Part shown: in pieces, positions 32,261-42,690 of the stretch
How the letters are laid out: each line of letters starts with the position of its first letter
How positions within the stretch are numbered: the first letter of the stretch is position 1
Assembly: GCA_025506515.1 (NCBI GenBank)
Contig: CM046454.1
Span: 34,697,699 to 34,761,698 of the forward strand
Source of the DNA: Flaveria trinervia
Taxonomy: Eukaryota > Streptophyta > Magnoliopsida > Asterales > Asteraceae
DNA length: 64,000 bases
Reading direction: 5' to 3'
The notes under the pieces: generated by a model
Told to the model about the DNA's origin: nothing
Seen by the model: the letters and a program-made list of their open reading frames with translations, nothing else
The model's database searches: none
Program-made: the position numbers and the translations under genes

Positions 32261-33154
32261 TGTTAGGATCAGTGATCTACGTTGATTGATTGACGAGTAT
32301 TGCAGCGGAATTCAAACAATGAATTAGTCGATTCACAAGAACAAAACGATATTCAATAAAGAACAAAGACAGTTATAGAGAGAGAGAATATCTGCAAATA
32401 TATCATTCAATATTTGCTTTCGTGATAACAGAATGTCACAATTACAATTAGGTCGACACCTCTTATATAAGAGATGTGACGTCTGCTGATGTCACTTGAT
32501 AGTGACATCTAACAGATTTATTACAACTGAAACACAACTACTGAAGATGTCAAAACAGCTGAAATCTTCTTACAAAAAGTTCTAAGTGTTATCAGTTGTT
32601 ATAACTACTGAAATATAAAACTACTGAAACTACAACGACTGAAGAACAAGCTCTTCAGTCGTTTTACATAACTACTGAAACTAGAAATATAAAACTACTG
32701 ATATCACAACTACTGAAGAAGTACTCTTCAGCAGTTGTGACAAACTACTGACGCTTCAGTACTTGATCTTCAGACTTTGACTTTCAGATGTTTCATCAGC
32801 TGATGACTTTAGTAGATATCATCAGCTGATGTCTTCAGTCTTTGTCTTCAGACTTTGTACATCAGTTGTTGATCTTCAGCACTTGTAAACTCTTCAGCTG
32901 TTGTACTTCAGTACTTTGGTCTTTCAGCTTCAGCACTTGTATTCTTCAGCTGTTCAGCTTCAGTACTTGTGTTCTTCAGCTGTTGTACTTCAGTACTTTA
33001 GTTCTTCAGCTGTTGAAGTCTTAAGCACTTGATCTTCAGCTGTTGAAGTCTTCAGCACTTGTCAAACTGCTGATGAAGCTTTCAGCAGTTGTTGTGATAC
33101 CATGTGGGACTTAGAGGTTTTTGATCTTGGCTCATTGGTTCTTTTGGTCCAACA
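32261..33154 (-). repeat. L2 3' LTR (894 bp)
   Basis: On the minus strand it starts TGTTGGACC and ends CCTAACA. Its pair is 57172-58066. Both share the palindrome, GTGACGTC and TTATATAAGA. U3 contains the CAGCTGTTGAAG/AAGTACTGAAG minisatellite (32850-33090). Confidence 0.92.
32461..32509 (-). promoter_or_regulatory. L2 3' LTR core promoter block
   Basis: A perfect 22-base inverted repeat with 9-base arms (32488-32509), GACGTCAC on the minus strand (32475-32482) and TATATAAG (about 32462-32470) are in the same order as in L1 and A0. Confidence 0.6.
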
Positions 33155-33164
33155 AACTCCCCCT
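33155..33164 (-). other. L2 polypurine tract
   Basis: AGGGGGAGTT on the minus strand directly precedes the LTR start. The same tract is at 38392-38401 (L3) and, inverted, at 36678-36687. Confidence 0.8.
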
Positions 33165-33169
33165 GAACC

Positions 33170-36100
33170 AATGCAGCCAAAACCTCTAAATTATTTATTA
33201 TCCCACTTATTGTTGGCAAAATGTTGGTCTTTTTCCTTCTTGATCAGTAGAGAAGATGACCCATGTAAGCTCCGACCTGGGAAGAAATCTCAGATATTTG
33301 TTTGGCAGGGTATGAATGGGAACTCTGTTTTGGGAAACTGGACACAGAGTTGTTATCCCATTCATGAGATTTACTTCCCCATAATGAGTCTGTATGACTC
33401 TCAAACATAGGCCTCAAGGAGAACAACTTGTTCCTCCTTGGAGAGTTCTTCTACTCCTCCTTCGAAGAAGAACTCTGGACCATAGTACTCAGATAAGTAC
33501 TTCATGGTCCTGCCATTTTTCAGCTCCACTGTAGTTACCTCCTATAGACAAATTCATCAGGATGGGTGCCTTCAAGGAGTAACTGGAGCTCATTCTTCTG
33601 GATGTCTTCAAGCTTTTATATAATAACCCCTTTTTAATCATCTTGTTTTCTAGTAAGCTTTAGGGGTCATCTTTGCTTGATGAGCTTTCTTGAATTCATC
33701 AATGATTTCCCAGGGTGTGACTACAATGGCCAACATGATGGTAGAATCTATTGTTTTTCTAACCTGGCCATGTATCTGTGTGGAATAGTTCTTTTATGGA
33801 TTCTAGAACTCACCCTGGGGTCTGGCCATACTCTCACTCTTTCCTTCTAATACTGAAAAGTGTGCCTGAGAGTGTACAGCTCTGAGCATGCCCTTTCATG
33901 GCTTGAATAGATGATGACTGAGGAAATTCCTTGTCAACCATCTTCAGTAGTTGCTCATCATGCTGTTTCTGCTGTTCTTCATCTTCTATCTTGACTCTGA
34001 CCATTTCCCTTTGAGAGTCAGGTGTGATCATGGGTTGACTTCTGGGTTTTGGTAGCTTTAGAACATCAGAGAGTGGCAGACTATCATCTTCATCCTCTTC
34101 TTCTTCTTCTTCTTCCATCCTCAGCACCCTTCTCCACCTTCTAGGTGCATCACTGGATGATGGTTGGGTTGGTAAGGGAATTGGTTTTGAAGAAAGAGGA
34201 TGTTTGGACTTTGGCTTAGAGATTGGTTTGGAGATTTGAGGGGTAGGCTGTGTTTGAGTGGGTGGAAGGGAAGGTTGATCCAGCATCTTTGTAGTAAGTT
34301 TCGCCTTTGTAAGTTTAGCCATTTCCAACCTTTTACCAGCCCCAGCCTCATCAAGGGCTTCAACAATAATCCCCTTGTGGAATTGCTCAGACAGACAGAT
34401 TCTAGTGGCTATAGCCAGAATACTGTCCCTGGTCCGCGCGCGAATCTCCATTAAGATCTTCCTAAGTATTTTGCAATGAAGCGTATCATGATCTCCAATC
34501 TCTCTTTTTCAAGAGCATCATACCCAGCCCATCGGGTTTGAATCTCTTGCACTTCCAACCTTCTGATCTCACTATCCAATGTGGCTGTATCAAACCCTTG
34601 CTGAAGAGTTGTTCAATTATTTTATCCATGGATCGGCTGTGTGTAGTATGAGCTTCTTTTACCAGCTCTTCCAAGGATTTGTCTTCAGCAGTATGATATC
34701 AGCACTTTTCTTTCGCTTGTAAGTGAGCAGAGGTTGCTTTTCTTTCTCCTCCTCTTGGGCTTGCTTCTCTTCTTCTCTTCCTCTGTTCTTTTCGTCTTCT
34801 TTTCTTTCACTGCAGTACTCTCCCCCTTTTTGGATGCATTGGAGGAAGGGGTTTGTACCGCAGAAAGTGTCTTAGCACAGCAGCATCAATCAAGGGTTGT
34901 AAAGTTGAGGAAAGCCTCTCATCAATGGCTTTAGTCACAATATCAGTGATTATGGGTGTGATGAGAGGGAGGGAATTTTGTAGTACATCACCTATTTGCT
35001 CAGGAGGGTTCTGTTCTTGAGAAATAGGGCCTGAAGCAGAGGCAGGTGGTTGAGTTTGGAGTGGCTCATTGTTTGGGAAACTTCAACTGAAGGTGCCATC
35101 TGAGGGTTGGTGGAGGCAGATGGTCTTTCTCCTTGTGAGAGTTGGTCAAGTAGGTTTTGCAGCCAGCTGACTTTCTCTTCAAGGATTGTGTTCTGGGCAA
35201 GAACATCATAGAAAAAGCCCAGGTCATCATCAGCCGAAGCTGAATCATCTGACCTCCTGCTTGGAGCAGGATTTACATGCACTGGGTGTAGACCAGTTGT
35301 TGCATGTGCCCCTTTTGCTTGGTACTGGGGACTTCCAGTCTCATGAGAATGTCCATCATCAGCTGTTGCCTCTAGTGAGGTCTTAGCAATGTTACCAGCC
35401 TCATTCTGATCATGTGCTGATTCAGAAGAGGTGGCAGCCTCACTAGATATTCTAACCTCCTTATCTACACCAGGAGATAGAAGTGGTAAACCCCTGTGCT
35501 GTGGGTTCTCAATTGCACTGTGTTCCTCCCCTCAATTGTAGAGGTGTTCCCAGTAGTAAGTGGTTTCTGGGGAGGGGGTGAGGAGTGCAGTTAGTCAGCA
35601 CTTGTGCAACTATTAAAGTTGGGCTGTGAGGGGCGGTTGTATGGGGTGAAGGATAGAAGCAGTGTGCACCTGGGGAGGTTGGTGCTCTTCAATGGCAATC
35701 CCCTCAAGTGAGGAAGATTCCAGATGTGTAGGTACCCCTTTTGTGGTTGCTGCAGGCTCCTGTTGAGAGGAATCCTGAGCGGCTATGGCTGGAAGAGTCC
35801 TTATATCCACTAGGAGGTTTGGACCAGTGGATATCTCCTGCGTTTGTGTTGCAGGGGCATCCTCAGGGGACTCAATCCCTGAGTAGCCGTTTTGGGTTTC
35901 TTTTTGGTGGGTTTGGTGGACTTTTGATTTGGAGGTGGTGGCTGTGGGTTCCAGCTGCGTGGGTTTGCGCAGCTTGGCAGCCAATTTGAGTGTCTGGTCA
36001 GAGTTATGCCGGAGTATACTTCCGGCAGAACAGCCATAGTAGGGACTCCCAAGCCAACAAGTCCCTCAGCATTAAGCTGGTTTGTAATGATGGCCATTAT

Positions 36101-36645
36101 GAACCGTGGATATAGTATCCAACGGTTAGCAGTTAGTTTTTGAGCCATATCCTTGAGCTCCGAAAATATTATTTCTGAAAAGTTTAACGGTTGTTGCTCA
36201 AGAATAGAATACATTACCTGCTGCCACTTTGACGACATTTGATCCAAGACGAAGTCTTAGGAGCCAAACATACATTCACCATGTGAAAAATTAGGCGTTT
36301 CGGCGTCATGGAAGTGTTTCTTCATGATAGTGGAGGCACTGAGATTGCCTTGATAATCCATGTTGGGCAAAGGATAGATCTGTGGGCCCTGGGATATCCA
36401 GCAGGGAGAAATAGCATCATCCGATGAAGAATTTGTCGGTTATGCAGGAGTGATGACCACTTCTTGGTTGTTAACGACCGACTGGAGAGATGGTGTGTTG
36501 TTCTCCCCAGTGGTGTAATAGTAACGTTCATCCAAAAATGTTAGAGAGATTCGGCATGGAGAATGGGATTCAAAAGAAATGCCGTTTTGTATTGGGACTG
36601 AACCATAAGATCGATAGCATATCGAACTTATCCCAGACAGGCGAT
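33170..36645 (-). pseudogene. L2 ORF3, main part (broken, split by L3)
   Basis: The third ORF of family A, lacking its first codons (50000-50035). Open pieces: 36322-36531; 35810-36247, with WQQVMYSILEQQPLNFSE and ILYPRFIMAIITNQL; 35613-35984, Pro/Gln/Thr-rich; 34992-35282, LQNLLDQLSQGE; and 33834-34451, with DEAGAGKRLEMAKL and an acidic run EEEEEEDEDDSLPL. No signal peptide or transmembrane helix is visible. Basic, acidic and low-complexity tracts suggest an intracellular, perhaps nucleic-acid- or chromatin-associated protein, but this is a guess. Homologous to family B ORF3. Confidence 0.62.
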
Positions 36646-37397
36646 TTAATAAGTTAGAGGTTTGGATGCATTGGTTCAGGGGGAGTTTGTTGTACCAAAA
36701 GAACCAATGAGCCAAGATCAGAAAACCTCTAAGTCCCACATGGTATCACAACAACGCTGAAAGCCTCATCAGTAGTTGACAAAGTGCTGAAGACTACAAC
36801 AGCGGAAGATCAAGTGCTGAAGACCTTACAGCTGAAGAACCAAGTGCTGAGTACAACAGCTGAAGAAAAACAAGTGCTGAAGCTGAAAGACCAAAGTACT
36901 GAAGTACACAGCTGAGAGTTCACAAGTACTGAAGATCAAACCAACTGATGTACAAAGTTCTGAAGACAAAGACTGAAGACTCAGATGATGATACTATGAA
37001 GTCATCAGCTGATGAAACACCTGGAAGGTCAAAGTTGAAGATCAAGTACTGAAGCTCAGTAGGTGTCACAACTGCTGAAGAGTACTTCTTCAGTAGTTGT
37101 GATATCAGTAGTTTTATATTTTTATGTTTCACTAGTTTTGTAAACGACTGAGAGTTTGTTCTTCAGTGTTGTAGTTTCAGTAGTTTTATATTTTGTACTT
37201 AACATGCTGATATGTTCTCGAGTTATGAACATTTCAGTAGTTGTTAAGAGAATGTTATTTGTATTGGATCTGCCAGTTGTCACTTTCCGTGTAACAGCAG
37301 GACTGTTGACTCTATATAAGGAGGACAACCTATTGTAACAAAAGGGGAAGAGTATTGAATGGAATGAATGATTGATTTGATTAGAAAAAAAAAAAAA
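36646..37397 (+). mobile_element. Inverted family A 3'-end fragment ending in a 13-A run
   Basis: In plus orientation: a short internal tail, polypurine tract (about 36678-36687), LTR start TGTTGTACC at 36688, U3 of the A2 subtype, TATA at about 37311-37318, then sequence through GATTTGATTAG and 13 A (37385-37397). The full A2 LTR continues with AAATATTCTACATC instead. U3-R-poly(A) is the layout of the 3' end of a retrotransposon RNA. It abuts, head to head, the minus-strand L3 LTR. Confidence 0.7.
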
Positions 37398-37398
37398 T

Positions 37399-38391
37399 TG
37401 ACAGGATCGAGATCACAAGTTTGATGTATCAGATACAAAGCAGAGGGGAATACAGACTAGAAATTGACAAATTGTAGCAAGCAATCGAACTTGTAAGCAT
37501 TAAGACGCTCGGTTATAGGGAGAGAATATGATTTCTGATTTATAGGAATGTTTATAGATGTAGAATATTTCTAATCAAATCAATCATTCATTCCATTCAA
37601 TTACTCGATACTTGTAAGCATTAAGATCGCATACGGTTATAGGGAGAGAATATGTATTTCTGATTTCTAGGAATGTTTATAGATGTAGAATATTTCTAAT
37701 CAAATCAATCATTCATTCCATTCAATTACTCATTCCCCTTTGTTACATAGGTGTCACTCCTTATATAGAGTGCAACAGTCACTGCTGTTATCACGGAAAG
37801 TGACAACTGGCAGATCCAATACAAAAATAACTAATTCTTAACAAACTACTGAAATGTTCACAACTACTGAGAACATATCAGCATGTTAAGTACAAAATAT
37901 AAAACACTGAAACTACAACGACTGAAGAACAAACTCTTCAGTCGTTTTACAAAACTACTGAAACATAAAAATATAAAACTACTGATATCACAACTACTGA
38001 AGAAGTACTCTTCAGTAGTTGTGACAAACTACTGAGGCTTCAGTACTTGATCTTCAGACTTTGACCTTCAGGTGTTTCATCAGCTGATGACTTCAGTAGA
38101 TATCATCAGCTGATGTCTTCAGTCTTTGTCTTCAGACTTTGTACATCAGTTGTTGATCTTTAGTACTTGTGAACTCTTCAGTGTTGTACTTCAGTACTTT
38201 GGTCTTTCAGCTTCAGCTGTTGTACTTCAGCACTTTGGTTCTTCAGCTGTTAAGGTCTTCAGCACTTGATCTTCAGCTGTTGTAGTCTTCAGCACTTGTC
38301 AAACTACTGATGAGGCTTTCAGCAGTTGTTGTGATACCATGTGGGACTTAGAGGTTTTCTGATCTGGCTCATTGGTTCTTTTGGTCCAACA
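37399..38391 (-). repeat. L3 3' LTR (993 bp)
   Basis: On the minus strand it starts TGTTGGACC (38391) and ends GATCCTGTCA (37399). The 5' two thirds resemble A1 LTRs, but the promoter-to-U5 part does not. A 121-base tandem duplication lies at 37489-37731. The TATA-like CTCTATATAAGG is at 37760-37770. Confidence 0.9.
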
Positions 38392-38401
38392 AACTCCCCC
38401 T
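38392..38401 (-). other. L3 polypurine tract
   Basis: GGGGGAGTT on the minus strand directly precedes the L3 3' LTR and matches the L2 tract. Confidence 0.8.
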
Positions 38402-38429
38402 GAACCAATGCAGCCAAAACCTCTAACTT

Positions 38430-41400
38430 ATTTAATCTCCACTTATTGATGGCAAAATGTTGGTCTTTTCCTTCTGATCAGTAGAGAAGATGACCCATGT
38501 AAGCTCCGGCCTGGGAAGAAATCTCAAAATATTTGTTTGGCAGAGTATGAATGGAACTCTGTTTTGGGGACTGGACACAGAGTTGTTATCCCATTCATGA
38601 GATTTACTTCCCTATAATGAGTCTGTATGACTCACGAACATAGGCCTCAAGGAGAACAACTTGTTCCTCCTGAGAGAGTTCTTCTGCTCCTCCTTCGAAG
38701 AAGAACTCTGGACCATAGTACTCTGATAAGTACTTCATGGTCCTGCCATTTTTCAGCTCCACCGTAGTACCTCCCTATATACAAATTCATCAGGATGGTT
38801 GCCTTCAAGGAGTAACTGGAGCTCATTCTTTTGGATGTCTTCAAGCTTTTATATAACAACCCCTTCTTAATCATCTTGTTTTCTAGTAAGGCTTGAGGGT
38901 CTTCTTTGCTTGGTGAGCTTTCTTGAATTCATCAATGATTTCCCAAGGTGAGACTACAACGGCAACATGATGGTAGACTCTATTGTTTTTCGTACCTGGC
39001 GTTGTATATGTGTGGATAGTTCTTTTATGGATTCTAGAACTCACCCTGGGGTCTGGCCATACTCTCACTCTCTCCTTCTGATACTGAAAGGTGTGCTGAG
39101 AGTGTACAGCCTTTGAGCATGCCCTTTCATGGCTTGAATAGATGATGACTGAGGAAATTCCTTGTCAACCATCTTCAACAGTTGCTCATCGTGCTGTTTC
39201 TGCTGTTCTTCTTCTTCTATCTTGACTCTGACCATTTCCCTTTGAGAGTCAGGTGTGATCATGGGTTGACTTCGGGGTTTTGGTAGCTTCAGAACAGCAG
39301 AGAGTGGCAGACTATCATCTTCATCCTCTCTTCTTCTTCTTCTTCATCCTCAGCACCCTTCTCCTCCTTCGGGGTACATCACTGGATGATGGTTGGGTTG
39401 GTGAAGGAATTGGTTTTGAAGAATGAGGATGTTTGGATTTTGGCTTAGAGGTTGGTTGGGAGATTTGAGGGATAGATCTGTTTTGAGTGGTGGAAGGGAA
39501 GGTTGATCTAGCATCCTTGTAGTTAGCTTCGCCTTTGTGAGTTTAGCCATCTCTAACCTTTTACCAGCCCCAGCCTCATCAAGGGCTTCCACAATAATCC
39601 CTTTGTTGAATTGCTCAGACAGACAGATTCTGGTGGCTATAGCCAGAATGCTGTCCCTGGTCCATGCGCGGATCTCCATTAATGATCTTCCCAAGTATTT
39701 TGCAATAAAGCGGATCATTATTTCCAACCTCTCTTTCTCAAGAGCATCATACCCTGCCCATCGGGTTGTATCTCTTGTACTTCTAACCTTCTGATCTCAC
39801 TATCCAGTGTGGTGTGTCAAACCCTGCCTGAAGAGTTGTTCAATTATTTTATCCATGGAGCGGCTGTGTGTGGTGTCAGCTTCTTTGACCAGCTCCTCCA
39901 AGGATTTGTCTTCAGCAGTGTGATCATCAGCACTTCTCTTTCGCTTGTAGTGAGCAGAGGTTGCTTTTCTTTCCTCCTCTTGGACTTGCTTCTCTTCCTT
40001 TTCCTGGATCTTTTCCTCTTCCTTTTTTCACTGCAGTACTCTCCCCCTTTTTGGTTGCATTGGAGGAAGGGGTTTGTACCGCAGAAAGAGTCTTTGACAG
40101 CAGCATCAACCAAGGGCTGTAATGTGGAGGAAAGCCTCTCATCAAGGGCTTTGATCACTATATCAGTGATTATTGGGGTGATGAGAGGAAGGGAATTTTG
40201 GAGTACAGCACCTATTTGCTCAGGAGGGTTCTGTTCCTGAGAAGTAGGGCCTGAAGCAGAGGCAGGTGGTTGATTTTGGGGTGGTGCTGTGTTTGGGAAA
40301 CCTTCAAGGAAGGTGCCATCTGTGGGTGTGATGGTGGCAGATGGACTTGCATCCTGAGACATCTTGGCCAGCAGCTCTTTGAGTCTGCTAACCTCATCCT
40401 CTAGAATGGTGTTTTGAGCAACTACATCATAGAAGAAGCTCAGGTCATCATCAGGTGATACTGAATCACCTGACCTCCTGCTTAGAGCAGGATTTACATG
40501 CACTGGGTGTAGACCAGTTGGTGCATGTGCCCCTTGTGCTTGGTACTGGGGACTTCCAGCCTCAGGACAATGTCCATCATCAGCTGTTGCCATAGGGAGG
40601 TCTTAGCAATGTTACCAGCCTCACTTAGGCATGTGCGAGTCAGAGGAGGTGGCAGCCTCACTAGATATTCTAAGCTCCTTGTCTACACCAGGAGATAGAA
40701 TGGGAAACCCCTGTGCTGTGGGTTCTCAGGTGCACTGTGTTCCTCCCCCTCAATTGTAGAGGTTCCCAGTAGTAAGTGGTTTCTGGGAGGGGGTGAGGAG
40801 TGCAATTGAGTCAGCATTGTGCAACTATTAAAGTTGGGCTGTGAGGGGCGTTGTTTGGGGTAAGGGGATAGAAGCAGTGTGCACCTGGGGTGGATGGTGC
40901 TCTTCAATGGCAATCTCCCAAGTGAGTAAGATCCCAGATAAGTAGGTGCCCCTTGGGTTGCTGCAGGCTCCTGTGGAGAGGAAGCCTGAGCGGTGGCTGG
41001 AAGAGTCATTGTATCCACTAGGGGGTTTGGACTAGTGGATATCCTGCGTTTGTGTTGCAGGGGCATCCTCAGGGGACTCAATTCCCTGAGTAGCCATTTG
41101 GGGTTTCTTGTGGTGGGTTGGTGGGGACATTGGATTTGAGGAGGTGGTGGCTGTGGGTTCCAGCTGCGTGGGTTTTCGCAGCTTGGCAGCCATTTTGAGT
41201 GTCCGGTCAGAGTTGTGCCGGGAGTATACTTCTGGCAGAACAGCCGTAGCAGGGACTCCCAAGCCAACAAGTCCCTCAGCATTAAGGGTCTGTAATAATG
41301 GCCATTATGAACCGTGGATAAAGTATCCAACGGTTGGCAGTTAGTTTTTGAGCCATATCTTTGAGAGCTGAAAATATTAATTCTGAAAAGTTTAGTGGTT

Positions 41401-41904
41401 GTTGCTCAAGGATAGAATACATTACCTGCTGCCATTTGGTGGACATTTGATCCCAAGACGACGTCTTAGGGGCCAAACATACATTGACCATGTGAAAATT
41501 CAGGCGCTCAGCGTCATTAAAGTGTTTCTTCATGATGGTGGTGGCACTGAGATCACCTTGATATCCATGCTGAGCAAATGATAGATCGATGGTGCCCTTC
41601 GGATATCCAGCAGGAGAAGTAGCATCACTCAGTTGAAGAATTTTACGGATTGTTGCAGGAGTAATGACTACTTCTTTGTTGTTGACGACTGACCGGAGGG
41701 ATGGTGTGTTGCTCTCCTCAGTTGTAACAGTAACGTTCATCCAAATTGGTTCAAGGATTCGGCATGTAAGACGGGGTTCAGAAGGAATGCCGTTGTATTG
41801 GGACTGAACCATAAGATCGACAGCAGTATCGAACTTAGTCCAGATCGGCGATTTTGTGAGGTAGGCAACACAGTTGTGTCGCGGTTTAATTGCATAGACG
41901 CCAT
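38430..41904 (-). pseudogene. L3 ORF3 (broken)
   Basis: The start is the ATG at 41904 (MASMQLN), shared with L1 at 63200. A lost A after codon 5 shifts the frame. The best pieces are 41282-41812 (SLRSVVNNKEVVITP, HFNDAERLNFHMVN, ILYPRFIMAII), 40683-41330, 39844-40593 (heptad-like DEVSRLKELLAKMSQD, then a basic KRKRSRKRKRSKSKRR tract that may be in a shifted frame), 39350-39727 and 39065-39262. About 1150 residues would be expected. No membrane or secretion signals are seen. Its neighbours are the hairpin spacer upstream and the polypurine tract downstream. Confidence 0.62.
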
Positions 41905-42690
41905 GGAGAAGAAGGAGTTTTGGAGAGGAACGTTAGGTTTGAAGAAGATGAAGCAATGAGAGCTTAGGTTAGGGGTATTTATAGGGTACGGGTAAGGAAA
42001 CGACTGAAGGATGTGGTGTTAGTCATCAGTAGTTTTAAACGACCGTTGACATGGTATTATCCTTTCAGACGTTGAAACAGCTGAAGTCGTGGTGTTAGGC
42101 ATCAGTAGTTTAGAAAACTACTGAAGACCGTGGTTTGACTTCAGATGATTGAAACAACTGAGGACATGGTGTTTGTCATCAGTAGTTATGAAACTACTGA
42201 AGACAGTGGTTTGTCATCAGCTGTTGTAAACAACTGAAGACTTGGTATTAGTCATCAGTAGTTATAAAACTACTGAAGACGTGGTTTTGCTTCAGTGTTT
42301 TAAATGAAACAGCAGTTGTACAAACGACTGAAGAGAAAGTTCTCTTCAGCTGTTTTCGTCAATTCTTAGCTTTTCAGCTGTTTCAAACTGTCCTCAACAC
42401 ATTCATCAGTCTTTATGGCTGATTTCAGTTGTTTCATAGGACATCAGTACTTATCTGTTTTACTGATTGCAGTAGTTGTAACTGATCAGTAGTTGTAACT
42501 ACATCAGTAGTTTAGAACAGATGAAGTACTTCAGTACTTGTGAGACATTTAGCCTTCAGTAGTTATAAAAACTACTGAGGTTAAAAGAGCTCATCAGTAC
42601 TTATATGTGACATAGGTACTCATGATCATCAGTATGAATTACTAAGATCATCAGTAGTTGTCACCTATTCTAGCTGCAGCATACCAAGCC
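41905..42690 (-). repeat. L3 pol-ORF3 spacer with CAGTAGTT/AACTACTG hairpin array
   Basis: About 0.78 kb of noncoding DNA contains repeated units of roughly 37-42 bases, each holding CAGTAGTT, a 3-5 base loop and AACTACTG, followed by AAGAC-TGGT. At least ten hairpins or half-hairpins are visible from 42020 to 42660. Both L2 (50060-50800) and L1 (62440-63110) have the same array. The same words fill U3 of the LTR. Confidence 0.75.

Noticed and set aside
33102..33410. Plus-strand ORF after the L2 LTR
   Set aside because: It is antisense to the LTR end and ORF3 tail of L2, with no independent support.
36646..37397. Processed pseudogene of a host gene, because of the A-run
   Set aside because: The sequence before the A-run is polypurine tract plus LTR U3 of family A, with no host transcript.
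41905..42690. microRNA precursor cluster in the hairpin array
   Set aside because: Stems are only about 8-10 bases, too short for plant miRNA precursors. Small RNAs may still arise, but nothing here shows it.
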